Source of the DNA: JAAXGI01 sp965206975
GTDB taxonomy: Bacteria; Gemmatimonadota; Gemmatimonadetes; Longimicrobiales; Gaopeijiaceae
DNA: 64,000 nt
Direction: 5' to 3'
Assembly (NCBI GenBank): GCA_965206975.1
Contig: OZ242253.1
Coordinates: 2,914,001-2,978,000, forward strand
The position numbers and the translations under genes were made by a program. This document shows, piece by piece, positions 31,514 to 40,477 of the stretch (positions are counted from its first letter, which is position 1; every line of letters begins with the position of its first letter). The notes beneath the pieces are model-generated. The model saw only the letters and a list, made by a program, of their open reading frames with translations. It was not told the DNA's origin and ran no database searches.

Positions 31514-32425
31514 TTAGTGAGCAGGCTGCGGTGTCGGAGCCGCAGCTGGTGGATTGATCCAGACCTCCGTTGGGAGAGGCTGGGGCGTGGGGATTCCCTG
31601 CACGAAGCGTTCAGGGTGTTCGGACCACGCCTGCTGGAGAGTGCGCTCACGCTGGGCGAGCACGTCACGGGCTCGGTCGTGATGGACATCAGCCGGGGTG
31701 AGCATCGCGATTCCGCCGTGGCGATGCTCATGGTTGTACCAAGGGAAGAAGGATCGGCAGAAGTCGATCGCCGCGCCGATGTCGGCGAAGCGTCCGGGGA
31801 AGTCGGGGTAGTATTTGACGGTCTTGAAGTGCGCCTCCGAGAAGGGGTTGTCGTCGCTGACCCGGGGACGGCCGAGCGAGCGGGTGATCCCGAGGTCGGC
31901 GAGCAGCTGGGCCGTGCACTTGCTGGTCATCGGGGCCCCGCGGTCGGCGACCATCCATCCGACCACGTACCGGCTGAAGATGTCGATGAGGACGTAGAGG
32001 CAGAAGTACGACCACTTCTCGGGTCCGAGAAGCCGGGTGATGTCCCACGACCAGGTCTGGTTCGGTGCCGTGGCCACGAGCTGGGGCTTCGTGTAGGCGG
32101 GATGCGTGAGCTGACTGCGCCGCTCGCGCACGGGGTGATCCTCCTGGAGGATCCTGTACATCGTGCGTTCTGAGCAGAGGTACTCGCCCTCGTCGAGGAG
32201 GGTGGCCACAACCTCTGCGGGAGATCGGTCGACGAAGCGCGGGCAAGCGAGGGTCTCACGCACCTTCTCGCGCTCGGATTCATCGAGAGCCCGGGCGGGG
32301 CGCTGCCTGGGCTGCTGGTGCCCGGTCGTGGGCTTACGGCGCCGGTAGAACGTGGCACGCGCCACACCCAGTGCCCGGCACGCCGGCGCGGCGCCGACCT
32401 CCCGAGCCAGGGAGGCAGCGGCCAT
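31514..32425 (-). pseudogene. IS3-family transposase orfB with internal deletion
   Basis: The 303-codon frame has the IS3/IS150 transposase layout: HTH-like start, HTH_21 region (SEREKVRETLACPRFVDRSPAEV), rve core with first Asp in WSWDIT, and DRGAPMTSK with the second Asp. Glu is in FSEAHFKTVKYYPDFPGRF, followed by WYNHEHRHGGIAMLTPADVHH. Between VVGWMVA and DRGAPMTSK about 30 residues normally present in the family are missing in frame. This deletion removes the spacer between the first two catalytic acids, so activity is unlikely. It begins at ATG 32,425, overlapping the orfA stop (TGATG). Confidence 0.8.
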
Positions 32426-32851
32426 CAGGAGTTCTTTCCGCTGTCGAAGCTCAACCCCAGCAGCCCGGCAACTTTTCCCTGGACTTCCAGGATCGTTTCC
32501 GCCGTGGCAAGCTGCTTCTCGAGCCGGGCCACTTCGGCCTCGAGCTCATCCACCCTCTTCTGGAGGGGAGTTGCGGCGGGCCGGCTTGCGGCCCCGCCGC
32601 TTCGGCGTCAGGCCCTTCAGAGAGCCCTCGCGCCGTGCCCTTCGCCATGCCGTGAGATGAGAGCTGTACAGACCCTCCCGACGCACGATCCGCCCAACCT
32701 CGCCGGGCTCCGAGCACCGGTCGGTCTCTTCCAGGATCCTGAGCTTGTACTCCGCGGTGAACTGCCGGCGGGTCGGCTTGGCCACCACCTCCGGATCCCG
32801 AGCACCCACACCCATACCAATCATCGTATCTCTCCCCTCTACCATCGCCAT
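32425..32851 (-). pseudogene. IS3-family transposase orfA, frameshifted
   Basis: The N-terminal part (TRRQFTAEYKLRILEETDRC ... YSSHLTAWRRARREGSLKGL) is the helix-turn-helix of IS3 orfA. Near 32,550 the frame must shift to continue into the coiled coil LQKRVDELEAEVARLEKQLATAETILEVQG and the final GLSFDSGKNS. The shift could be decay rather than the programmed IS3 shift, which normally lies between orfA and orfB. Together with the orfB deletion and the absence of a recognisable left inverted repeat, the element looks dead. Confidence 0.72.
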
Positions 32852-32999
32852 CCACCTCCGCCCCCTTCAGTAATTCCAAAGGTGCCAGGTGTCCCACTGA
32901 TATTGGCAGAGAGGGCTTGCCGACATGTCAGGATCCGAGGGCAAGGATGAAGTGCTCCGGAGACTGAAGGACTTCATGGGCTCGGACAAGTCGGAGCAC

Positions 33000-33205
33000 A
33001 GACCATTGACGACGAGGCGGCGCAGCTGTCTGTCGTACCGCGGCTCCCCGCTCCCGTCGGCGAACACCAGCGGACTTCCGTCCCCGAGCATTTGAGCCCC
33101 GTCGAGGATCTCGACGGCGAGGCGGCACAACAGCCGCACCCGGTGCGCCTGCATCGCTTTCATGCATGTCGCGGGAACCGTCCACCGTCCACCGTCCGAA
33201 TCGAC
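33000..33205 (-). pseudogene. Integrase C-terminal-domain remnant
   Basis: Minus-strand translation gives GGRWTVPATCMKA..AHRVRLLCRLAVEILDGAQMLGDGSPLVF..GSGEP..DRQLRRL. This aligns with residues ~270-330 of the intact integrase (EGVWAVPATRMKAKREHRVPLCGRAIDII). Neither the first catalytic Arg nor the HxxR, H and Y residues are present. It marks a former integrase near the right edge of the accessory region. Confidence 0.75.
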
Positions 33206-33269
33206 CGTCGCCCGCTCAGCCCCACCACCGGGTCGCGAAGGCGATGGACCTGATCCCGGTTCGAGATTC

Positions 33270-33455
33270 CGTAACCGTTCGGTCGTGGGGTGGCGGGGCG
33301 GTCGGTGAGCATGGTCACTTGGGTCATCATGTCCTTCAGACCGCTGTCGGGCTTGAGCCAGCCGATGCGCCGACAGAACTCCCTGGACAGGGCACAGCGG
33401 TTGAGCGTCGACGGACTGCACAGCAGCGTCATTTCCCCGGCGGTGAAGTCAATAG
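33270..33455 (-). pseudogene. DUF4338 (DruA-like) N-terminal fragment
   Basis: The reading AIDFTAGEMTLLCSPSTLNR, CALSREFCRRIGWLKPDS then GLKDMMTQVTMLTDR matches the start of DUF4338 proteins: F(T/S)..E ... P..NR..LSR..C...GW..PDG.LKDM...V.ML. These occur as passengers of insertion sequences and in Druantia defence systems. Only about 60 codons remain. No downstream catalytic part is seen. From here to 33,780 there is no other gene. Confidence 0.5.
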
Positions 33456-33780
33456 CGGCACTCGCGCCGGCAGGTAATCCCAGCGCCATGGGGTCGCGTC
33501 TGCGGTCCTCGCCCATCGACCATGTCAGCCGGGGCGCCAGGTCGTCGGGCGGTCGGCAGCCGTTGTGCGCGGACGCCGTGGGGCCAGCGCGGGACGTCGA
33601 CACCACCCCACGACCGAACAGTTACGAGATTCCTGCCACTCATCCCGCCATTCGAGGCGGTTTCCCCGCTATTTTGGTACTGCAAAGTTCGAAGTAGGCT
33701 GACGGCAAGTGCGGCAGATCGTGCAGTCCTAGTTGAACTTACAAGATTCCTTGCCGTGATTCACGTTCTTTCACACACGC

Positions 33781-35451
33781 CTACCCGCCGAGGGAGGCAC
33801 CCCTCACCCAGCGCCCGCCCGCGGCGAACACCAGCGTCATCAGCACGGCGAGGACGACCCCGAGCGCTGCCGCCGCTCCAAAGTCAAAGGCGCGGAGCTG
33901 CGATAGGATCTCAACCGAGATGGGGCGGGACCGGTAGGTGTAGAGCAGGATCGAGGAGACGAACTCGCCGAGCGCCGTCACGAAGGCGAGGAGGCCGCCG
34001 GCAGCGAGGCCGGGGAGGACGAGCGGGGCGGCGATCCGCCGCATCGTCGTGACCCACCCCGCACCGAGACCGTGGGCAGCCTCCTCGAGCGTGACGTCGT
34101 ACTGCCGGAAGGAGGCGATCGCAGCCTGCGCGACGAGCGGGATATTCCGGATGAAGTACGCGAGCGGGAGGATCCAGAAGGTTCCGACGAGGATGATGCG
34201 GCCGGCCCACGGCTGCGAGACGGAGAAGGTCGTCGCCAGGGCGATCGCGATCACGGTGCCGGGGAGCGCCCAGGGAAGCATCGTGAGGAAGATGACCGCC
34301 CCCCGCCCCCGGAAGCGGCGGCGGACGATCACGTACGCCGCGAGGAAGCAGAAGGCTAGATTCGCCGCCGTCGCGAGTGCGGCCATCCGGACGGAGTTCG
34401 CGACCGGAACCCAGAGCTGAAAGCTCGTAAAGAGCTCCCTGTAGTTGTCGAGCGTAAAGCTCGGGGGAAGGATCTGCGTGGTCCAGCTTCCTTCCGGCAC
34501 GAATGAGACGAGAAGGAGCGTCAGGTGCGGGAGCAGAAGCGCAACGACGGCTCCCACCCCGGCGAGCGGGATCGCGAAACGGGCCCACCGCGAGGTCACG
34601 GGCCGCCTGGGGCCGGAAACCCCCTTCCCGACCGCCGAGAATTCGCGGCCGCGCTCGAAGCGCCTGAGCAGGGCTAGGAAGAGGAGGGACGCGGTGGCCA
34701 GGACAACGGTTTCGACCATCGAGATGCTCAGCTCCCCATTCACCTTGCTCGTGAAGATCTGCGTGGTAAGGACCCGAAAGCCCCCGCCGAAGATGTACGG
34801 GGCGGAGAAGGAGGCCATCGAGGTCATGAAGACGAGCGTCGAGGCGGCACCGAGGGCGGGTCCGAGCATCGGGAGCGTCACCCTGAAGAAGATCCGTGCC
34901 CGGCTTGCCCCGAGAGATTCGGCGGCCTCCGCAGCGGATGCATCGAGGCGCGCGAGTCCCGCCGCCGTGAAGAGGTAGAAGTAGACGTACATCGAGTACG
35001 CGTGGACGAAGAGGATCGCCCACCCGCCGACGAGCCGCCACGGGGGGCGCTCGAGCCCGAGCAGGAGCTGGATTGCCCGTGTTACGATCCCGCTCTCTCC
35101 GTAGAGAAAGAGGAACGAGATCACGCCGACGAGGGGGGGCAGGAGGACGGGAAGCGCCGCGAGGGCCCCGAAGAGCGCCCGCCCCGGAAACTCGTGGCGA
35201 GTGAAGAGGAAGGCGAGCGGCACGCCGAGGAGCGCAGAGAGCCCGACGCTTCCCAGGCTGATCCAGAGGCTCCCCCAGAGTGCCTCGAGCTCCGCCCTGC
35301 TTGAAAAAAACGTCCGGTACCCATCCAGGGAGAGGGTGCCGCCGAAGCGGAAGGACTCGCCGATGACGAAGAGGTTCGGATAGAGGACGGTCCAGAGAAG
35401 AACGCCCACGACGAGAATGACCGGCCAGCCCCGAAGGATCCGATTTCGCAT
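33781..35451 (-). CDS. ABC transporter permease (Fbp/ThiP-type fused permease)
   Basis: Inner-membrane permease of a binding-protein-dependent importer. The 556-residue protein has two halves with about 12 membrane spans, each with a permease EAA-type loop (AAEAAESLGASRARIFFRVTLPML and LEEAAHGLGAGWVTTMRRIAAPLVLPG). The fused arrangement is typical of FbpB-like iron(III), thiamine and 2-aminoethylphosphonate permeases. It is the third gene of an SBP-ATPase-permease operon. The start at 35,451 gives MRNRILRGW. The cargo cannot be decided, with iron(III) as the first guess. Confidence 0.87.
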   Translation of the reverse strand: MRNRILRGWPVILVVGVLLWTVLYPNLFVIGESFRFGGTLSLDGYRTFFSSRAELEALWGSLWISLGSVGLSALLGVPLAFLFTRHEFPGRALFGALAALPVLLPPLVGVISFLFLYGESGIVTRAIQLLLGLERPPWRLVGGWAILFVHAYSMYVYFYLFTAAGLARLDASAAEAAESLGASRARIFFRVTLPMLGPALGAASTLVFMTSMASFSAPYIFGGGFRVLTTQIFTSKVNGELSISMVETVVLATASLLFLALLRRFERGREFSAVGKGVSGPRRPVTSRWARFAIPLAGVGAVVALLLPHLTLLLVSFVPEGSWTTQILPPSFTLDNYRELFTSFQLWVPVANSVRMAALATAANLAFCFLAAYVIVRRRFRGRGAVIFLTMLPWALPGTVIAIALATTFSVSQPWAGRIILVGTFWILPLAYFIRNIPLVAQAAIASFRQYDVTLEEAAHGLGAGWVTTMRRIAAPLVLPGLAAGGLLAFVTALGEFVSSILLYTYRSRPISVEILSQLRAFDFGAAAALGVVLAVLMTLVFAAGGRWVRGASLGG

Positions 35452-35468
35452 CCGAAGCGGGAGCTGTC

Positions 35469-36596
35469 TCAGCTCTGTGGCTCGTCGGGAAAGACGTGCA
35501 GCCGTGCACCTCTGCAGGGAGCGACGCGGACCCCCTCTCCGACCTGCGGACCCTCCGCCGAACCAACGATCTCGATCACCGCTCCCCCTGCCCGGTCTCC
35601 CTCGCTGCCGCTCGCCAGCGCCACCGAATACGATACCGTTCCCCCCCGGAAGCGCCGGTCCCGTACGGATCCCCGACACCCGCGTCCATTCGCGTCCTCA
35701 CCCCCCACGAACTCGAGGTCCTCGGGTCGAACAAGGAGGACGCAGGGGTCGCCGGGCTCCAACCCGGGAGCGCCTCCTCGAGCTGCGTCCCCTGGAGACC
35801 ACAGCCACTCGGCCGCGCTCCCGAGTAGCCCGAGCCCCCTCGAGGTTCGGCGCGCCGGGAGGGCGTTCGCCCGCCCGACGAAGCTTGCCACGAAGCGGTC
35901 GGCGGGCTCCTCGTACAGCTGCCGTGGCGATCCGACCTGGTGGATCCGGCCCTCGCTCATGACGGCGATCCGGTCCGAGAGGTCGAACGCCTCCTCCTGG
36001 TCGTGCGTAACGAAGAGCGCCGTGATGCCGAGCTCCTGAACGAGCTCTCGCAGGTCGTTTCGGGTCTGGACGCGAAGTGCCTGATCTAGGTTCGAGAGCG
36101 GCTCGTCGAGGAGGAGGAGGGGGGGCTCGATCGCCAGTGCCCGGGCGACAGCGACGCGCTGCTGCTGGCCACCTGAGAGTGCCTGGACGGTGCGCGTCTC
36201 GTAGTCGGACAGATCGACGATCCCGAGCGCGGCCCGGACCTTTGCCTCCGTCTCCGGCTTCGGGGTCCTCCGGGCCCTGAGCCCGAAAGCCACGTTGTCG
36301 AAGACATTCAGGTGGGGGAAGAGGGCATAGTTCTGAAACACCATCCCGAAGCCGCGCCGCTGCGGGCTCACCTCCGCGATCTCCTCCCCGCGAAAGCGTA
36401 TGCTCCCCTCATCGGGCCGCTCGAACCCCGCAATGAGTCGGAGCGCCGTCGTCTTCCCGCACCCGGATGGCCCGAGGAGCGTCACGAACTCGCCTTCGCG
36501 AACGGAGAGGGAGAGGCGGTCCACGGCGCGGATGCGGCCGAACGCCCGAGTGACTCCGGTCAACTCGAGGACGCCCCCCGGCTCCCCCTCAGTCAT
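35469..36596 (-). CDS. ABC transporter ATP-binding protein (Fbp/Pot type)
   Basis: Energises the adjacent importer. The 375-residue protein has Walker A LGPSGCGKTT (41-50), Q-loop VFQNYALFP, signature LSGGQQQR (140-147), Walker B LLLLDEP (160-166) and H-loop THD. The C-terminal TOBE-like domain (about 265-375) includes DPCVLLVRPEDLEFVG. The start at 36,596 gives MTEGEPGGVLEL and overlaps the binding-protein gene by 8 bp. Downstream lies the permease, 17 bp away. Confidence 0.9.
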   Translation of the reverse strand: MTEGEPGGVLELTGVTRAFGRIRAVDRLSLSVREGEFVTLLGPSGCGKTTALRLIAGFERPDEGSIRFRGEEIAEVSPQRRGFGMVFQNYALFPHLNVFDNVAFGLRARRTPKPETEAKVRAALGIVDLSDYETRTVQALSGGQQQRVAVARALAIEPPLLLLDEPLSNLDQALRVQTRNDLRELVQELGITALFVTHDQEEAFDLSDRIAVMSEGRIHQVGSPRQLYEEPADRFVASFVGRANALPARRTSRGLGLLGSAAEWLWSPGDAARGGAPGLEPGDPCVLLVRPEDLEFVGGEDANGRGCRGSVRDRRFRGGTVSYSVALASGSEGDRAGGAVIEIVGSAEGPQVGEGVRVAPCRGARLHVFPDEPQS

Positions 36597-37647
36597 ACCC
36601 GGTGGCCTCGCCTCGCATTCGGATGTTCGAGTCCCAGTAGCGCATCCACTCCGGAGTCCGGGCCCGCAGAAGCGCCTCGTCCGTCTCCATTGCCTCGATG
36701 CTCGGGAGAGCCTCCTCGAGCCAGGCCGGAAAAGCTGCCGGGTCCAGGTCCGTCCGAGCAGGGATCCGGAAGAAGCTCCGGGCCGCCTCGAGAAGCGCCG
36801 CCTCTCCCCCGACGTATTCGATAAAGGCGCCCGCCAGTTCGGGGTTCGTCGCGCCCGCCACCAGGGCGATCCCGTCGACCACAACAGGCGTCCCTTCGCT
36901 CGGGATCACGTAGTCGATCGGGTAGTCCGTCGTCGCGATGAGCATCTCTATGTCGGGCATGGCCCAGAGGGTGATCAGCCCTTCCTCGCGTGCGAGCTTC
37001 TGGTAGAGGAGGGTGGGGTTGAGGACGTACTCGCGCGTCTGCGCATCGAGGCGGAGGAGCCACTCGTAGCCCGCGGTCGGGTCTCCGGAGCCGCCCGACT
37101 CGCGGTAGATGAGCGAGGAGAATATCGCGCGCATCGTCCCCGATGGGAGGGGCTCCCGGATCAGCACCTGGCCCCGCCAGCGAGGGTCCAGGACATCGTC
37201 CCATTCGCTCGGCGCCTCGTCCCTCGAAACCACCGCCGAGTTGTACGCGATTACCTCGGGTGTCAGGTAGGTGCCGACCCACCGCCTCCCGGGGTCCCTT
37301 CGGTCATTGGCGACCGCCTCGAACCAGCTCGGCTCGAAGGGGGCGAGGAGCCCCTCTTCGGCTCCCTGCGTGAAGATCTCGGCCGGCCCCCCCCACCACA
37401 CGTCGGCCTGCGGGTTCGAGCGTTCGGAGCGCAGCCGGTCGAGGACCTCCTGAGAGCCCATGTCGAGCCACTCGATCCTCACCCCCGGATGTTCGGCCTC
37501 GAATCCGGAAGCGAAGTGTTCGAGGAGTTCGCGGCCGTGCGGCGTGTAGACGATGAGGATAGTCCCCTCATCGGCCACGCACCCGGGGATCAGCCCGAGG
37601 GCGAAGAGGGCGAGGGAGGCGGCGGCCCTGGAAGTGCGAGGACGCAT
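36589..37647 (-). CDS. ABC transporter substrate-binding lipoprotein (FbpA-like)
   Basis: Captures substrate outside the membrane for the importer downstream. The 352-residue protein has a lipoprotein signal (LFALGLIPGC, lipobox G-C near residue 23). Its extracellular family 1 binding-protein fold carries ILIVYTPHGRELLEHFASGFEAEHPGVRIEWLDMGSQE near the start, as in FbpA and PhnS-type proteins, and ADVWWGGPAEIF and GTYLTPEVIAYNS. Which ligand it binds (ferric iron, phosphonate or another anion complex) cannot be told. Confidence 0.87.
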   Translation of the reverse strand: MRPRTSRAAASLALFALGLIPGCVADEGTILIVYTPHGRELLEHFASGFEAEHPGVRIEWLDMGSQEVLDRLRSERSNPQADVWWGGPAEIFTQGAEEGLLAPFEPSWFEAVANDRRDPGRRWVGTYLTPEVIAYNSAVVSRDEAPSEWDDVLDPRWRGQVLIREPLPSGTMRAIFSSLIYRESGGSGDPTAGYEWLLRLDAQTREYVLNPTLLYQKLAREEGLITLWAMPDIEMLIATTDYPIDYVIPSEGTPVVVDGIALVAGATNPELAGAFIEYVGGEAALLEAARSFFRIPARTDLDPAAFPAWLEEALPSIEAMETDEALLRARTPEWMRYWDSNIRMRGEATGYD

Positions 37648-37666
37648 GATTCGAGTCTCGGCGGAG

Positions 37667-40324
37667 CTAGCGCGACGGTCCGAGATCCGAGCCGCGAAGA
37701 GAGACGAGGTTGGCGAGGAGCCGGAATGCGCCGGGCACCCCCACCGGAAACTGCCGGAAGAGGGCGAGCCCGGTATAGACGAACGCGCCCCCGCCGACCC
37801 GCGTCACGAGGAGTGATCCGCGCTTCGGCGCCTCCCCGGGATCGGCCATCTCGAGTAGCGGCGTATAACCCGGATCCCAGCTGTTCAGAAAGTAGAGCCC
37901 GCGCTCCTGCACCCACCCCTCGAAGTCCTCCGGACCGAGCGGGTTCGGGGTGACGAGGAGCGGGTGGCCCGGCTCGAGGAAGACGACTTCCGCAGTCTCG
38001 TCCGTCACCCGGTCGTGGGGCCGCGCCATCGCCACCGGGAGCGGAGCGAACCCGCCCGCAGGGTACTGATACTGATTGTACTGTGTGACGACCGTGCCCC
38101 CTCTCCGCGCGAAGTCGAGGAGCCGGTCGTTTGAGGCGTGCAGGTCGTCGCGGGTCTCGTAGGCTCGGATTCCGAGCACGATCGTATCGAAGCGGTCGAG
38201 ATCGCCGGCCCTGACCTCGGCCGGACCCAGGAGCTCGACCTCCACCCCAAGATCGGCCAGCGCCTCGGGCCCGCCGTCCCCGGGGCCCATCACGTACCCC
38301 ACCCGGGTATTCGGCCGGACCCGTGCCGAGAAGCGCGAGACCGAAAGAGCCGCGGGCTCGAAGAAGGGCACCGGAGCGATGTGCTCGTAATCGATGAAGG
38401 TGACGCTCTCGTCGTACTCCCTCCCGTCGACCTCGAGCACGGCGCGGAAGGCTGCGCGCCCGGGCATCGCATCGGCCCCGGGGCGTACCCGGAAGGCAAG
38501 GCTCACCTCCTCCCCGGGGCCGGCATCCACCGGGGCGAAGGAGGCGGGCTCCACCTGCCACCCCGCCGGGGGGATGACCCGCACCTCCCCGGCACCCGGG
38601 GACTGGGAGAGGTTCGTCACCCGGACGGCGACCGTCTTTTCGGAGCCCTGGCCCTCGGGCCACGCGAAGCTCTGGGGCTCTACCATCACGGAGTAGCGGG
38701 GCATGACGAAGACGGGGACGCGGTACTCTCCGTCCGCCTGGTCCACCGCGACGTGGCTTGCCGCCCGGCGCACCTCGAGTGGGGGAGCACCCTCGAGGGC
38801 GAGATCCACCTCGGCCACGAGGGGCGGGGGATTCCCGGGTCGGCCCATCCGGGCCGGCTCGGCCGGCCAGCGATAGAGCGCCCCGTCCCGCGGACGCTCG
38901 AGGAAGTAGGGTCGCGAGAGTCGCGCGGAGTCCGGAACGCGGACGAGGAAGCGCCACTCCTCAAGGCTCCCGGGGGCGAGCGCCCGCTCCCCCGAACCAC
39001 CGGAGCCGGGCACCACGGCAGAAGTCCATCCCTCCGGCAGCTCGAGCTGCACGTCCCCGGCGGTGGCCGCCCGCGTGCCCCCGTTCCAGACCGTCACCGT
39101 AACCTCGACGTCTTCCCCCGGCGAGGCGCGCGGGCGCGCGGCCCGGGCGTCCACCACGATCCCGGAGGCGGCGAGAAGCGCCCCAGTGACCCCGACCTCG
39201 CGGGCCTCGAAGACCCGGATCGCTTCCGTTCGCCCGGGCCCCGCGGGCGCCGATGCGAGAGCGGCGAGCGTGCCCCGGATCTCCGCTGCCGCATCCTGGA
39301 GCGAAGCGGCCGCGTCCCCCGGGTCCATCGGGTGGAGTTGCTCGGATGCGCGGACGACCGCTGCGCGGTAGCGCTCGACGTGCGAGGAGAGAGCGGCCGG
39401 GTCGAGGGCCCCTGCCCCTGCCGCGATTCCGGCGAGTGTGGTGTCCACCCCGGCGAAGAAGCCATCCTCGCGCTCCGCGGGGACGCGCGAGGTTATGAGG
39501 CTCCCCCCGGACGTTCGGGGCCCCGGGCTCTGGGCGCTCCCCATGTCCTGAGACCGGTGCTGGCTCCGGCTCCGCATCGCCACCTGGAAGTAGGACCGGC
39601 CAAGGAGGGGGTCGAGGGCGCCCGTCTCGAGCTCTAGCGAGGCAGTGCCGCGCCCGAAGCGGTTCAGCTGATAGATCTTGGAGACGCTCCAAGGCTCGAC
39701 CCCAAGCTCGAGCTGGTCCGGGAAGATGGCGGGATCGCCCGCCACCTCGAAGGCGCGCCGGGCGACGATCCCAGCCGCCTGATGCTGTCCGGCGCCATCG
39801 ACGGGGGTTCCCGTGAAGACGGAGAGGATCACGTGCGGCCGGAAGGTTCGGACTACCCAGGTGACGTCCCGGAGGAGCTCCTCCTCGGGCCAGTGCCGAA
39901 ACGTCTCGTCGGCCGTCTTCGAAAACCCGAAATCGAAGGCGCGGGTGAAGAACTGAAGTGCACCGTCGATCGAGCGGGCTGCCAAGAGCTCCCCGGTCCG
40001 GATGAGTCCGAGCCCTTCTCGAAGCTCACCCCCGATGAGATTCTGGCCACCGTCCCCGCGGGTCAGAGAGAGGTAGGCCGTGCGGGCTCCGTGACCGTGG
40101 GCGAACGTGGCGAGCAGGGAAGTGTCCTCGTCGTCCGGGTGCGCGCCGATCATGAGGACCCGCTTCTCCCCGTCAAGTTTACGGAGGAGGAGCCCCGCCG
40201 TGACGACCCCGACCTCGGTAGCCTCGACCTGCGCGAGAGCCGGCGCCGGAACGGCCAGCGCGAAGTGGAGCGGGAGGAATAACCGTAGCAGTCGGGAGTG
40301 CACGGGAAGCCTTGGGGTACGCAT
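37667..40324 (-). CDS. Secreted PIG-L family deacetylase with NEW3-like domains
   Basis: The 885-residue secreted protein starts with a signal peptide (RLLRLFLPLHFALAVPAPALAQ). The N-terminal PIG-L/LmbE domain has the zinc motif GAHPDDED (61-67) and a second histidine in GAGQHQAAG. It resembles N-acetylglucosaminyl deacetylases, acting on sugar or mycothiol-type substrates. The middle (about 400-620) contains Ig-like/NEW3 domains (EDVEVTVTVWNGG, EKTVAVRVTNLSQSP). The C-terminal ~250 residues look like a glutamine-amidotransferase-like domain (FDTIVLGIRAYETRDDL, GGTVVTQYNQYQYP). The natural substrate is unknown. The start at 40,324 gives MRTPRLPVHS. Confidence 0.8.
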   Translation of the reverse strand: MRTPRLPVHSRLLRLFLPLHFALAVPAPALAQVEATEVGVVTAGLLLRKLDGEKRVLMIGAHPDDEDTSLLATFAHGHGARTAYLSLTRGDGGQNLIGGELREGLGLIRTGELLAARSIDGALQFFTRAFDFGFSKTADETFRHWPEEELLRDVTWVVRTFRPHVILSVFTGTPVDGAGQHQAAGIVARRAFEVAGDPAIFPDQLELGVEPWSVSKIYQLNRFGRGTASLELETGALDPLLGRSYFQVAMRSRSQHRSQDMGSAQSPGPRTSGGSLITSRVPAEREDGFFAGVDTTLAGIAAGAGALDPAALSSHVERYRAAVVRASEQLHPMDPGDAAASLQDAAAEIRGTLAALASAPAGPGRTEAIRVFEAREVGVTGALLAASGIVVDARAARPRASPGEDVEVTVTVWNGGTRAATAGDVQLELPEGWTSAVVPGSGGSGERALAPGSLEEWRFLVRVPDSARLSRPYFLERPRDGALYRWPAEPARMGRPGNPPPLVAEVDLALEGAPPLEVRRAASHVAVDQADGEYRVPVFVMPRYSVMVEPQSFAWPEGQGSEKTVAVRVTNLSQSPGAGEVRVIPPAGWQVEPASFAPVDAGPGEEVSLAFRVRPGADAMPGRAAFRAVLEVDGREYDESVTFIDYEHIAPVPFFEPAALSVSRFSARVRPNTRVGYVMGPGDGGPEALADLGVEVELLGPAEVRAGDLDRFDTIVLGIRAYETRDDLHASNDRLLDFARRGGTVVTQYNQYQYPAGGFAPLPVAMARPHDRVTDETAEVVFLEPGHPLLVTPNPLGPEDFEGWVQERGLYFLNSWDPGYTPLLEMADPGEAPKRGSLLVTRVGGGAFVYTGLALFRQFPVGVPGAFRLLANLVSLRGSDLGPSR

Positions 40325-40477
40325 GGCGTGAAAGCTATCCGCACCGGATTGAACGGGAAAGGAACCGGCGCCTTGCTCGCCCCCCCCTTCGCCGGTACCC
40401 TTTCGAGGCGAGTTCCCCCGAGGGATCAGCGCCTTTGCTCCCTCCCTCTCCCACGCTCTCGATCCCGGAATGAACCC

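Noticed and set aside
32425..32851. Functional programmed frameshift between IS3 orfA and orfB
   Set aside because: The shift needed near 32,550 is within orfA before the coiled coil, there is no slippery A-rich run there, and orfB has lost part of its catalytic core.
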